A DNA stretch of 64,000 nt from Tolypothrix bouteillei VB521301 (GCF_000760695.4 NZ_JHEG04000001.1:1954717-2018716); one strand, 5' to 3'. Counted from the first letter of the stretch, positions 1-9,903 are shown. Notes: a model not told the origin generated them from the sequence alone. Numbers and translations are program-made.

Positions 1-486
1 TTTTCTGGTATCTAGTTCACTTTCTAAATCCCAAATTAAAGTTAGTAAGTCATCTGGATGACGGATCAACTGCTGAGAGTTAAGCAACCAAACAGCTTGC
101 GAATTGACTTGAATAAATCCAGTTATAACTGAAATAGTGCGATCGGATATATCTCCTTGTAATATAGGTGTTTCGATAAGATTATTATCGACTTCTATCA
201 TCTCTAAAATTTCGTGAACTATTATGCCAATTTGTAAGCTTTCCCACTGTATGATGATGAGAAAATCGTTTATATGGCAATTTTTTAGTGAATAACCTAA
301 TAGTAAATCGAGATGTAATACGGGGATGAGTTGCTGTTTTAAATAAAAGACTCCAATCAGATCGCTGTTGGTATCGGTAACAGGTATAAGTTCCGGAAGA
401 GGAAAAATTTCTTGAACAAATTCTGCTTCAATACCGTATAGTGAATCGTGGAGCAGGACTGTTAGATATTTACTACTTTGATACAT
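1..486 (-). CDS. CheW-like chemotaxis coupling protein (3' end off window)
   Basis: Reading the minus strand from the ATG at 486 gives 162 open codons that run off the left edge, so the C-terminus is missing. The start (MYQSSKYLTVLLHDSLYGIE) and the later IGVFYLKQQLIPVLHL and GIIVHEILEMIEV segments fit the CheW beta-barrel, which couples methyl-accepting receptors to a CheA kinase. It lies 174 bp downstream of, and on the same strand as, a PatA-type response regulator. Cyanobacterial pix/pil/hmp taxis operons have this kind of order, so a receptor and a CheA may follow to the left. That they follow is inference from known operons. Confidence 0.75.
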   Translation of the reverse strand, partial: MYQSSKYLTVLLHDSLYGIEAEFVQEIFPLPELIPVTDTNSDLIGVFYLKQQLIPVLHLDLLLGYSLKNCHINDFLIIIQWESLQIGIIVHEILEMIEVDNNLIETPILQGDISDRTISVITGFIQVNSQAVWLLNSQQLIRHPDDLLTLIWDLESELDTRK

Positions 487-660
487 ATATAATACCGTTT
501 TAAAAAAAGAAAATACACCCCAAGAGTCCTATAATGAACGGAGCTTCAAAAGCACGAACGTAACAATATGATTTTCCCTAATTTGTTAATAAATTTCACG
601 ATTGTACTAAAGAGTTGTATAAAATTCATCTCTATTTAATTCTTTGAATTGATTTACCCA

Positions 661-1911
661 TTAAAAAATTTTGCTGGATGTAGTTTGGCTTTTAAAGCCT
701 AAAGCACGAAAACGTGATTCACGAGAGTTTGTTTCAGCAAGCTTTTTTTCTTTAACATATTTATCTACAATTTTTAGTAAGGCTTCTGGTTCAAATGGCT
801 TCGTTAAATAATGGGTAGTACCTGCAATTTGACCTCGAAGTTTATCGGAAAATTTATCTCGTGCTGTTACCATAACAATAGGTAATTGCTTAAATCTAGG
901 AATACTGCGGACTGTGCGACAAAACTCTAATCCGTCAATTTCTGGCATAGTTACATCCAACAGCAAGAGCATAATTGGATGAGTATTCAGCATTTTTAAA
1001 GCTTCTACAGCATTGCTTGCAGAGAAAACTTGGTAGTCTTCAACCAACGCTCTCTTAATAAGAGCCTGTACGACTGGGCTGTCGTCAACACTCAAAACAA
1101 TTGGACGTTCTTGCTCTACAGGAACAGGAACGTCTGGAGTCACAGTTTGAGTTTGGGATGGTGTTAGGAACGTGTTTTCCCTTATAGAAAGCAAATTCGA
1201 GGCTGACCACACTTTGTAGCATTGAGCTAGTTCTAGTGGATCTTGATCTAATTCTTCAGCAATATCTATGAGCGATCGCCTACCATCCACCCTCTCAAGT
1301 AAGTGTTGCTGTTTGTTATTTTCTATGATGGCTCGCCAACGACCGGACAAAATTTGAGGAATAGCCTCCATACTGGGGACGATTGGAGCCAGAGCATCCC
1401 ATTTTTTTTGGCGTTCTCCCACTTCTTGAAGCAGCGCGTACCAGTTCAAGGTATGACCATCAGTTCCGTAACTCAGATCGATCTGTAGTGTATTGTCCAC
1501 CTGCAATTGTCCGGAAAATGAATGGGTTTGTTCCAAGACTTGCGCGACTTGAGTGCGGACGAAGGTTTCAATCTCCTCCCATTTGAATACTCTTATCCGA
1601 ACGATATGTTCTAACAGTTCTCGAAAAGATAAGGGATTTTGTAACTTTTGCGCGGCGTATCTGACAGCTGTATCCGCCCAGCTACTGCTGCACTTTACCC
1701 CAATTTGTCTGGCAAATTCTTGATTGGTGAGAGTTTTTATTCCACCGTAAATAATTTCGCCGTTGTTAAAAACTAAAACACGTTTTCTAGGTTGTTTATC
1801 CGGATGAACGAAGGCGCTGATATCAACTAAGCCACTCACTCGCTGACATCGCAGATCTTCAAGCTCATTCTGTAATTCTCCAGCTTGATATTGTATTTTT
1901 CTTGACATCAT
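661..1911 (-). CDS. PatA-like response regulator (N-terminal PATAN-type domain plus receiver)
   Basis: 416 aa. Residues 10-110 resemble the PATAN/DUF4388 region of PatA, PixG and HmpA (RVSGLVDIS, VLVFNNGEIIYGG). The middle part is helical. The C-terminus, about 270-385, is a complete CheY-type receiver: acidic pair D276/D277, phospho-acceptor D319 in LLLLDVTMPEIDG, T349 and K371 in TKPF. There is no output domain after the receiver, as in PatA and PixG. The start reads MMSRK; either methionine could be used. The CheW gene follows on the same strand, which supports a role in phototaxis, twitching motility or cell patterning. It is not called patA because the heterocyst-pattern protein cannot be separated from its paralogues by eye. 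Confidence 0.8.
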   Translation of the reverse strand: MMSRKIQYQAGELQNELEDLRCQRVSGLVDISAFVHPDKQPRKRVLVFNNGEIIYGGIKTLTNQEFARQIGVKCSSSWADTAVRYAAQKLQNPLSFRELLEHIVRIRVFKWEEIETFVRTQVAQVLEQTHSFSGQLQVDNTLQIDLSYGTDGHTLNWYALLQEVGERQKKWDALAPIVPSMEAIPQILSGRWRAIIENNKQQHLLERVDGRRSLIDIAEELDQDPLELAQCYKVWSASNLLSIRENTFLTPSQTQTVTPDVPVPVEQERPIVLSVDDSPVVQALIKRALVEDYQVFSASNAVEALKMLNTHPIMLLLLDVTMPEIDGLEFCRTVRSIPRFKQLPIVMVTARDKFSDKLRGQIAGTTHYLTKPFEPEALLKIVDKYVKEKKLAETNSRESRFRALGFKSQTTSSKIF

Positions 1912-3905
1912 CTAAACCCAATTAGCAGGCATATATTTCAACATCAGATCTAGCAAAGTAAAGGCAGAGCCCAATCTGTGTATAATTTTGTAGATAACCT
2001 GCCTGAGCGATCGCCATCGCACAAATTTTGCAACAGTTCCAGATGTCTGAAGTGGAGTACAAGACATAAATTGATACCTACCAATCCTACTTTGTGGGGA
2101 TAAGCTTTAGCAAATTTAGCTTTCTTGGAACGATAAGAAAGGTAGCTGACCTATTATACTGACAATAACAATGTCTTTAATGCTACTTTCTTTTGAGGTT
2201 CAGTGAGCTCGTTTACTTAGCTTGACTAGAGAGATTTCTGGTAGATACACCGGAACTATGTTGAGATGTATTGTAACAATTGAGATGCACCAAGTCTGGA
2301 CTTCTTAACAAAGGCTTTTCTTAGAGCGACGGTCTTTACTATATCCTTAACTATAAAGAGAGGTTATGCATAAAACTTAACTGCATATTATCTCGCATAT
2401 TCAAAGCTACCAGACAAAGTGCCAAAAAGCAAGAGCAAGCTCCACGTGCCTTTCGCGAAGCTCACACGCAACAGCTTATTTGTAAAATTTCTCCGAACTT
2501 AGTATATAGGATAATGTCACTTATTTCACTAAACTTTCCTAGTTGAGGAAAAACAGAATTGGGCTGTACACCACACAAAATTCCTCTGTATCATTTCTAA
2601 AGTTTGTCCTTTTGCTCTGCTCGCAGATAAACATATTAAATTATCATAATCATTACAAAAAAAGAGTGAGCGTTTTTGATGAGATCCTTGACTTTTTGAA
2701 CAAGTTTAAGACTGACGCACTCTACAAGGAAACAATGATATGCACTAATTAAACTGCAACCTTGACAGGTTTTTGTTCAAAATAAATTTACAAAATGCTC
2801 ACCTATTTCCCATATTTTATACTTATTCTCAAATTAAAAGTTCTACTTAGATCGAAGTAATGCATCTGAAAAACGCTTTAAAGCAAAAGTTTCACCTAAT
2901 GCACGTAATTATTTTTTGGACAATGCAGAAGTTATAAAGCCAAAAATTTTACATAAGCATACGAGGAAATTTCATATGGCTCGCGTACACATAGCGCTTT
3001 GCATCTCAATGAGGTAAACCCCTCCCCAACCCAGACATTGGTATCCGGATAGGTACTCGGTTCGGGTGGCTAGGGTATTGCTGTACTCGTCCAGTAGAAA
3101 TCTGCTGTAATTATTTGCTTTGAACAGTTTCTATACTATTACGAACATCTTGACAAGGAGTTAAAATTACACTTTTCAATAACCTTTAGTAGCTTTTTTG
3201 GCTTATGACTTATTTATTACTTTAGATCGATGATAGCTATCAAATTCGCTTACTCTCTCATTTTTAGCTTGATTTTAAGCTGTTAAAAACGAATTGCAAA
3301 CTTAGAAAAGTCAACAAATCATAACATTGTGACAAGATTACTTAAAATAAAAGTTATTTTTATTACTTTCAAAAAGTATCATATCTAATATTTTGTGAAA
3401 CTCATTAAGATTTAACTTATAACGAAATTTTGAATAGTGTAAAACGCGGAAATAACGTAATCTCAAGGGAATTTGATAGCAAAAGAAGCGAAAATTGCCT
3501 TCTGTACTTCCATCCTTGAATAGCCAAAATCCTAAGAAATGGTATGAGGAAGCTCTTTTCATTGAAATATTTTAGACAATGTAATATTTATATATTTGTT
3601 CTGAAAAAAATCAGTAAAATTCCAATCCGCTTTTTTAATATTTATTAAAAGATAATTTTGGGATGATAAAATATATTCATTTATGAGAATAAAAATAGTT
3701 TTCATATCAGAAAGAATAGTAATTTTACTAACAATTAAGTCAAATCTATTTCTATTAGATGAAGTATGTAGCAAGCTCAGATTAGATATTCTGCAAGATT
3801 TTTTTAGCAATTATTTATTGCTATTAAGTCAGTAAATTTCATGCTTAATATATGTATGAGGGAATTTCTAAATAGCCATTCTAAATAAGTCATAAAGAGG
3901 AGTTT
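1912..3905. other. Gene-poor AT-rich interval
   Basis: Nearly 2 kb with no convincing gene. Short open frames occur (2543-2752 plus; 3338-3562 and 3559-3810 minus, the last two sharing an ATGA overlap), but they lack ribosome-binding sites and recognisable motifs and their composition is that of AT-rich noncoding DNA. A more GC-rich patch at about 2430-2475 and another at 2975-3110 break the pattern and may be relics of repeats. The right end presumably holds the promoter of the dioxygenase gene at 3906. Confidence 0.4.
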
Positions 3906-4769
3906 ATGATTCTAAGTGACAAACTTTCAATTTGGAAAGCAAATGAGTATAACTTCAATATTTTTGAAGATTCCAAAATTAATCTCGATCGCGTAACACT
4001 AAAGATTGATAAAGTTGTAGAAATGTCTGAACAAGATCAACAGAAGCTGTTTGAGACATTCAATAAGTTTAAGTTTGTCATACTAGAATGCGATCCTTCT
4101 CCCAATCCTCAAGAGAATTTATTAGCTTTAGGGAAGTTTTTTGGTTCTGTTAAGAGACACCAACGTTCCGATCGAAATGGTATTGTTCCAGTTGAAAATC
4201 TAGGCAAATTAGCTCCTGAAGATCAGATTTCTGCTACCAATCGACTGCATCCAATACATACAGACGGTTCATTTGACATGGACCCCCCTAAGGTAGTTGC
4301 CATGCAGTGCGAGATCCCATCTAAACATGGCGGATTGTCTCAAATTGTTTACGGTCAGGATGTCTATGAGTATTTACTAGAAAATTATGTTCAAGAGTTG
4401 TATAAGCTGTTTGCCAATCCATTAACCATCACAAGAGGCGAACGAACAGCTACACGACCAATATTTGTTGAAAAAGAAGGCAGAATATCGATTGCATTCC
4501 GATCTGATTCAGTTATTTCAGTAGAAATGAATTTTCAAATAGAAAAAGGTTTTAGAGTTATTAAAAATTACGTTAACGAGCCGAAAAATCAATTAATTTT
4601 TAAACTTAAAGCCAATCAAATTTTGTTGATTGAAAATAATAGTGTCTTACATGGAAGAACTTCTTTTCCAGATAATGAAGTTCGTAAAATAAATAGACTG
4701 TGGTTTGATGGAGTTTCGGAATATGCTCAATACCTAAAATTTGGATTTCTTCCTAAGACTAAAATTTAG
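3906..4769 (+). CDS. TauD/TfdA-family Fe(II)/2-oxoglutarate dioxygenase
   Basis: 287 aa, preceded by a good Shine-Dalgarno (AAGAGGAG) 6-7 nt before ATG. The iron-binding facial triad is visible: H118 and D120 in PIHTDGSF, and the distal H249 in SVLHGRTSF. R264 in NRLWFDG is at the usual place for 2-oxoglutarate binding. Family members oxidise taurine, other sulfonates, alkylsulfates, chlorinated herbicides, or amino acids in natural-product pathways. The next gene (46 bp away) is a TauE/SafE-type exporter and the third is a VOC protein, so release of sulfite from an organosulfonate is one reading. No taurine ABC importer is adjacent, and the real substrate is unknown. Confidence 0.85.
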   Translation: MILSDKLSIWKANEYNFNIFEDSKINLDRVTLKIDKVVEMSEQDQQKLFETFNKFKFVILECDPSPNPQENLLALGKFFGSVKRHQRSDRNGIVPVENLGKLAPEDQISATNRLHPIHTDGSFDMDPPKVVAMQCEIPSKHGGLSQIVYGQDVYEYLLENYVQELYKLFANPLTITRGERTATRPIFVEKEGRISIAFRSDSVISVEMNFQIEKGFRVIKNYVNEPKNQLIFKLKANQILLIENNSVLHGRTSFPDNEVRKINRLWFDGVSEYAQYLKFGFLPKTKI

Positions 4770-4815
4770 ATTTTGAAAGACTCTAAGAAAAAGCATCTAC
4801 ATTGGTTCAAAAACT

Positions 4816-5598
4816 ATGACCTTTCCTGAGAATTACTTCATCATATTCATTCTTGCGATCGTTTCTTTTATTCTGAGCTATTTTGGCGCTTCAGTAGGTC
4901 TAGTTCTGGGTAATATCCGGCTTCCTTTGCTTGTATATGCTTTACAAGCATCCACCAGTTCAATCGGTATTGCAACGGGTACAAACCTAGCAACTTCTGC
5001 TATGGGATCGATCGCAGGCACTTATTGTCATATTAGAGAAGGTCGTGTCAATTTTCGATTGTTATGGGCGATTGGTATACCTTCAGGGCTTGGTGCTTTT
5101 ATCAGTATGCTTACCTTTGCTCGTATGGAAGCATATTGGGCAAAAATTCTTATAGGAATTATACTTATTTACTCCAGCTTTCAAATAGCTAAGAATCAAA
5201 AAACAAATTTAGTTGGAAAACAGCATTCTACTCAACAAAGTTTATTACTTGAGGTAGCAATTGGGGTTGTCTTGGGATTGCTATCCGGTGCTGTAGGCTT
5301 AGCGCTTGGTAGTATGAGATTGCCCGCAATGATTCGAGTTTTGGGTATCGATCCAAAGGATGCCGTAGGAACCAATTTGGCAATTAACCTTATTACTGCC
5401 AGTATTGGTGCAGTCACCAGTATTTTGACTTTAGGCGTTCATTTACCACTTCTTTTATTTCTCGTACCAGCAACTATACTAGGCTCATACTTAGGAGCAC
5501 GTTCTGTGAAAAAGATCGATACGTCAAAGCTTCGTAAGCTAATTGCTTGGGCTTTGGCTGCTACGGGAACGTTTATGATTGTTGAAAGTTTGCACTAA
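4816..5598 (+). CDS. TauE/SafE (TSUP) family membrane permease
   Basis: 260 aa, almost wholly hydrophobic with about eight membrane segments. The internal two-fold repeat of the TSUP family is plain: GASVGLVLGNIRLP near residue 24 and GAVGLALGSMRLP near residue 160, each followed by a GTNLA motif. TSUP proteins move sulfite, sulfoacetate, sulfite-like anions or other organic anions across the inner membrane. Lying 46 bp after a TauD-like dioxygenase, it may export sulfite released by that enzyme; this is inference from context. It reads as one cassette with the genes on either side. Confidence 0.85.
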   Translation: MTFPENYFIIFILAIVSFILSYFGASVGLVLGNIRLPLLVYALQASTSSIGIATGTNLATSAMGSIAGTYCHIREGRVNFRLLWAIGIPSGLGAFISMLTFARMEAYWAKILIGIILIYSSFQIAKNQKTNLVGKQHSTQQSLLLEVAIGVVLGLLSGAVGLALGSMRLPAMIRVLGIDPKDAVGTNLAINLITASIGAVTSILTLGVHLPLLLFLVPATILGSYLGARSVKKIDTSKLRKLIAWALAATGTFMIVESLH

Positions 5599-5689
5599 TT
5601 TGTGTTGATTGTATTAAGTTTCCCAAAGAAAATCAGAATACGCCTGCCTTCTTATACCTTCATAGTCTTGCCTTCTTAAGGAGAAAAAA

Positions 5690-6091
5690 ATGGAAGATAA
5701 TAACAAAGTTTTTCACGTAGCTATTCCTTGTAAAGATTTAGATGAAGCTGAAAATTTCTATGTGACAAAACTGAGGTGTAAATTGGGGCGAAAGTACTCA
5801 GATAGAATAACTTTAAACTTCTTTAGTTCTCAGTTAGTGTGTCATCTATATCCCGAACAAGTTGATTCGATGCCACAAATGTATCCAAGGCATTTTGGCG
5901 TCATTTTCCAAAATAAAGAAGATTTTAATACGGTCTTGGAATTAGCCAAACAACACAATCTTGAATTTGTTCAAGAAGTAACGAGAAAACGTCAACAAGA
6001 AGCAGCAGACCAGTTGAATTTCTATTTAAAAGATCCATCTAATAACGTTATTCAGTTTAAATTGTTTCTAAAAGCGGAGATGGTTTATTAA
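5690..6091 (+). CDS. VOC-superfamily (glyoxalase/dioxygenase-like) protein
   Basis: 133 aa with Shine-Dalgarno AAGGAG before ATG. The fold is recognisable from FHVAIPCKDLDEAENFY at the start and FYLKDPSNNVIQFK near the end. Candidate metal ligands are H9 and H52 or H68; the usual terminal Glu of the DPSGN..EF motif is Gln (Q122), so metal binding may be altered or the protein may be a binding rather than catalytic member. It is the third gene of the dioxygenase/exporter cassette (91 bp after the exporter). Lyase, isomerase, ring-cleavage dioxygenase or resistance functions all occur in the superfamily, and none can be chosen here. Confidence 0.75.
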   Translation: MEDNNKVFHVAIPCKDLDEAENFYVTKLRCKLGRKYSDRITLNFFSSQLVCHLYPEQVDSMPQMYPRHFGVIFQNKEDFNTVLELAKQHNLEFVQEVTRKRQQEAADQLNFYLKDPSNNVIQFKLFLKAEMVY

Positions 6092-6220
6092 GCTTTTTAG
6101 GATATTCACGGAGTTCGCAAGTTCTATTGAAGTCAAAAATTACCGATGACGAATTATTAATTAGTAAGGTGGACTTTGCCCACCTCAAGCGCCTGGATTC
6201 AATCTAGGGGTCACTTAAGC

Positions 6221-7417
6221 TTAGCGTATGGGAACGAGTTCTGCCTTTTCAACAATCTGCTGACCTTCTTTAGACAGTAACATCTGGATGAAAGCGTATC
6301 CGGCTAGTTCATCGATCGTACCATCTTGACGAAACACAATAAACAGACGCCGGGTAAGGGGATAGGTACTATCCCGTACTGCATTGGTGTTGATCCGTTT
6401 ATTATCTTCTATGAATGGTTGTATATATTCTTGGGTATTTGCTCTAGCAACAGCAAGGGGACGGATTGTTTGTTGACCAACAATGGGTCCAACTCCTCCA
6501 AAAGAAATCCCTCCAGGCGTAGAAGCTACTTTACGGATAGCATCAGTGTAATCAATAATAAATTGCACTCTCGAACTAACTTGCTCAGCTTTTGAACCGA
6601 GAAATTCACTTAATAAAGTGGAATTCTTAGGGTCTCGAGAAAAAGGTACGATTGACAGATTTGGTCCTCCTACTTGGCTCCAGTTAGTTATTTTACCCGT
6701 GTATATATCTTGAAGTTGATTGACTGAAAGCCCAGGAATAGATATGTCTCGATGAGTAAAGAAGACAAACATATCCAAGGCGATTGGCACTTGCTTTAAC
6801 TGAAAGCCTCGTTGTTTAGCCATATCATAATCAGCATCTCTGAGAGATGCTCCTTGTAAAGTCAAGCTAAGTTGGCTATCGAGCAGCATAGTTATACCCT
6901 TTCTCCCACCTGGTTTACCCTCTCTGGGTAGAGTGTAACGGAGGCGAAAATTGGGGTGCGCTCGGGCGATCGCATCATTCAGACCCCGAGCGGTGAGCGC
7001 TGCAAAAGTAGCACCTCCGCCATAGTTAAATGTACCTTCCGGTACATTGGGTACATCTTTTATAGAGTTGTAGAGTTTGAGATCGGGAGAAATGTCTGCA
7101 TTGTTGCTGCTAGAACCGGAACCTACAAGTCGATCGGAATTGCTCACATTGCTAACAGTTATAAATAAAGAGTAGATCAACCAACTCAAAAACAAAAACA
7201 GCAAACCAAAAACAGAGCGCACTATCCAAGGTGTTAATAGCAAATCTTGAACGGGTTTTGGCTTGGGTTGAGTAACTGCTTTACTGTTTTCCCCTATAGA
7301 AACAACATTCAAGGGCTTACCACATTTCCGACAGCGTTTAGCTTCAATAGGATTTTTATCATAACCACAATGGCTGCACTCATTAGTCTTTTGATTGTTC
7401 AATTTGCTGGGATTCAT
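6221..7417 (-). CDS. Membrane-anchored zinc-ribbon / PstS-like substrate-binding protein
   Basis: 398 aa. N-terminal zinc ribbon with C14-C17 and C29-C32 (CSHCGYD, CRKCGKPL), then a single membrane segment at about 64-87, then a periplasmic-binding-protein domain to the end. The latter has PBP-like signatures such as LSVNQLQDIYTGKITNWSQVGG and PFSRDPKNS, typical of PstS-type phosphate-binding proteins. With no cleavable signal peptide, the ribbon should stay in the cytoplasm and the binding domain in the periplasm. The gene starts 71 bp after the porin on the same strand, so the two may be one operon. Ligand unknown: phosphate is the family default. Confidence 0.8.
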   Translation of the reverse strand: MNPSKLNNQKTNECSHCGYDKNPIEAKRCRKCGKPLNVVSIGENSKAVTQPKPKPVQDLLLTPWIVRSVFGLLFLFLSWLIYSLFITVSNVSNSDRLVGSGSSSNNADISPDLKLYNSIKDVPNVPEGTFNYGGGATFAALTARGLNDAIARAHPNFRLRYTLPREGKPGGRKGITMLLDSQLSLTLQGASLRDADYDMAKQRGFQLKQVPIALDMFVFFTHRDISIPGLSVNQLQDIYTGKITNWSQVGGPNLSIVPFSRDPKNSTLLSEFLGSKAEQVSSRVQFIIDYTDAIRKVASTPGGISFGGVGPIVGQQTIRPLAVARANTQEYIQPFIEDNKRINTNAVRDSTYPLTRRLFIVFRQDGTIDELAGYAFIQMLLSKEGQQIVEKAELVPIR

Positions 7418-7488
7418 TCTATTCTCTCTAGGTATATTTTTGCTGACGGTATTGCACCCAGGAGATGCTTGTATTGTAAAATTTTTAT

Positions 7489-9228
7489 TTAGAAAGAAAA
7501 GGTTGTACGGATTGTTCCTATATAAATTGTGTTATTGTCATTATTATGTTCTGGATTGAAAATGACCAACACACCAGGAGTAATGCTCAAATTATCATTG
7601 ACTCGCAAGCGGTAAAGAGCTTCTAAGTGATAGGAGGTGTTGGGGTCTTCAATAACATCACTATGTGTGACTTTTGGTGGCTGACCAAAGACTATTCCAA
7701 GCACATTTCCTTCTTTACCCAAATCCTTCAGTGCGATCGCACCAGCCCAGTAGAAAATATCCGCTTCCGCACCCTCAAACGGACCTGCTTGGGCTTCTGC
7801 ATTTGTATAACCTACCCAACCTGAAATATCCAACTTTGAGCTAGGACGGAAACTTGCTTCTAAACCATAATTATTAGCTGTCGTTGCAAAATTACCAAAT
7901 GGACGGCTTGCATTAAAACTACCCGTGGAACCAAGAAGGTTCACACCTCCTTCGTTATTAAAGTAACTTCGTACATAAGTTAGGCCTACATTGAAGGCTT
8001 TACTGGGGCGAAATGCAATCTGACCAAGAGCTGCATAAGAACCATTAAAAAGACCAAGTCCCAAACTAGGGTCACTAGCTTGTGGTGCTAGAAAGCCTAC
8101 TGAAGCACTGATAGGTGAGTTAGGCCCAAAGGTAAGTGTTGCACCAGCTGCATTGTCAGTCGTTCGGTAAATGGGGCTGAACCTTCCATAACGGGAGAGA
8201 GAACCACGACCACTGCTTTCAAAAGAAGGGTTGAAGACGTAAATGCTATCGTTGATCTCAGTTTGAGCGGCAAGTGTCACACGCAGCCCAGTACCTAAGT
8301 TAAATTGATAGTACAGATCGTTAAGCTCAACATCGTTGTTTTCATTCCCATCAAACCCCAAACGAGTCATGTTTGTACCCGTTGTCCCTGTAGAATACTG
8401 GGTAATATTCCGAGCTTGTAACCGCACTCTTAAACGGTCATTTCCAAAAAAGCTAGCGTCAAAGTTCAAACGAACTCGGTCAGCAAAGACAGTGTTATCT
8501 GCCACATCTCTATCTAAATTTCCAAAATTACCCGCACCATAAGAGTTGAGCAATGCTTGAGCTTGTGCGGTATTAAAACCCGTTAAACTAGCTATGCGGT
8601 TCACAACTTGGGTTTGGTTTGCCAAGTTAACACCATTAAAGTCATCGCGATCGAGTCCGTAAGGAAATGCTCTATCATCTCCGAAAGCCTCAGCTACATT
8701 AAAAATCACTTCTCCAGTCAGTTTAGTCGTGGTAGAAAACTGGTTTGCTTCTAGTTCGGCTGTGCGGGCTTCCACAGCATCAACACGACCGCGCAAAGTA
8801 GACAATTCCGCCGCAAATTCTTCTTGTAAGCGCTGTAAAGTTGCTAAATCTTCCCTTTTAACCAAATCAGCCGTTGCTGTGGCAATCAGTTCGTTCACCC
8901 TATCCAAACAAGCATTTAAACCTGCTGCAAATTCATAACGCGTCAAAGCGCGGTTTCCGCGATACGTCCCATTAGGGTAACCAGCAATACAACCATACCG
9001 TTCTACTAGAGATTGTAATGCTTGAAAAGCCCAGTCTGTAGGCTGTACGTCAGAAAATTGAGATACTGATGTAACTTGGCTTAGGCTTTCCGACTCTTGA
9101 GACAATTGCTCAACAGATACTACCGATTCTTTGATTTCACCAGCCAAGGTGCGATCGGCAGCACAAAATAGAGCGACAAATAGCACCGTAGTGACTTTAA
9201 GAAGTTTACAAAGTTGTTTTGTCATCAT
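7489..9228 (-). CDS. SLH-domain porin, OprB family (iron-uptake porin type)
   Basis: About 579 aa. An N-terminal signal peptide (TVLFVALFCAADRTLAG) is followed by an SLH domain at about 55-115 (FSDVQPTDWAFQALQSLVE, TRYEFAAGL), a coiled coil at about 120-165, and an OprB-type beta-barrel ending in a terminal aromatic (TIRTTFSF), as expected for outer-membrane insertion. This is the standard cyanobacterial major porin (SomA/SomB-like) architecture; several relatives are annotated as iron-uptake porins. I prefer the ATG at 9228 (or 9225) over the in-frame GTG at 9240 because GTGAG-type pairing lies just before them. A Fur-like palindrome lies about 310 bp upstream. Confidence 0.88.
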   Translation of the reverse strand: MMTKQLCKLLKVTTVLFVALFCAADRTLAGEIKESVVSVEQLSQESESLSQVTSVSQFSDVQPTDWAFQALQSLVERYGCIAGYPNGTYRGNRALTRYEFAAGLNACLDRVNELIATATADLVKREDLATLQRLQEEFAAELSTLRGRVDAVEARTAELEANQFSTTTKLTGEVIFNVAEAFGDDRAFPYGLDRDDFNGVNLANQTQVVNRIASLTGFNTAQAQALLNSYGAGNFGNLDRDVADNTVFADRVRLNFDASFFGNDRLRVRLQARNITQYSTGTTGTNMTRLGFDGNENNDVELNDLYYQFNLGTGLRVTLAAQTEINDSIYVFNPSFESSGRGSLSRYGRFSPIYRTTDNAAGATLTFGPNSPISASVGFLAPQASDPSLGLGLFNGSYAALGQIAFRPSKAFNVGLTYVRSYFNNEGGVNLLGSTGSFNASRPFGNFATTANNYGLEASFRPSSKLDISGWVGYTNAEAQAGPFEGAEADIFYWAGAIALKDLGKEGNVLGIVFGQPPKVTHSDVIEDPNTSYHLEALYRLRVNDNLSITPGVLVIFNPEHNNDNNTIYIGTIRTTFSF

Positions 9229-9240
9229 TATTAATCTCAC

Positions 9241-9903
9241 TCACACCTAATTTTCTTTTGTCTGCTAGCGCCTCTACACCCCATTGTCAGTAGCATTTTA
9301 TGGCACTTTAAATCAGCCCATATCAATTGATATAGGTTCTCTCATTAAGCTCTTTATTTAGCCTGTTAAGGTAGGCTTCCCTTGGATAGCCCACACTTCC
9401 CGTGTAAGGTCTGGTATGACGCTAAAACCCTGTTTTACTGAGATTTCGCTTCGGACTTTAAGTAAAAAATAGCTATATTTATACAGCGGCAATGCAATTT
9501 TTAATAGCAACCACGCGATCGCTTAGTACACCCAATATGATTATCATTTTTTTTTGAGAATATCATCGTAAAAAAATGATTAATCGCAAAAGTTTTTTAC
9601 GAGTATCTCGCACCATTCAAATTATCAAAGAAATTCTCAAAAGGCAAGTTTCTCCGCGTACATACTGAAAACTTTCAGCAGCGATCGATGAATCTTCATA
9701 CTTACAATGTAGGAAATTAGAAAAATGAATCGATTTCTGTTTTTCCAAAATAATCTGGAGGGGCTTCTACGTGGTATTTAGATGCGTAGCGGGAATTAGT
9801 ATCACCGCTCGTCGGTCACTGATTAGCGATCGCTGACTTTCAGAAACCATAGGAAACCCGATCGCGTCAAAATAAAGAAAAATATTATAGTGGACTCTAT
9901 CGC
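9241..9903. other. Divergent intergenic region between porin and ABC exporter
   Basis: 663 bp between divergently transcribed genes. No gene is supported. It contains a run of T/A-rich sequence with a TGATTATCAT core near 9538 (listed separately) and presumably the promoters of both neighbours. A short open frame on the minus strand at 9767-9964 overlaps the exporter start and looks accidental. Confidence 0.45.
9534..9548. promoter_or_regulatory. Possible Fur-like iron box
   Basis: The sequence contains TGATTATCAT, close to the core of the Fur consensus (GATAATGATAATCATTATC), flanked by A/T-rich DNA. A second ATCAT/ATGAT pair follows at 9562-9580. It lies about 310 bp upstream of the porin start, which is far for a repressor site. 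In an AT-rich spacer the match could be chance. The iron link rests mainly on the porin family. Confidence 0.25.

Noticed and set aside
661..1911. Calling the response regulator PatA
   Set aside because: PixG, PilG and HmpA share the architecture, and the adjoining CheW points to a taxis operon and not to a stand-alone patA.
3338..3810. Two minus-strand frames of 74 and 83 codons with ATGA overlap
   Set aside because: TTG start on the first, no ribosome sites, composition like the surrounding AT-rich noncoding DNA, no motif.
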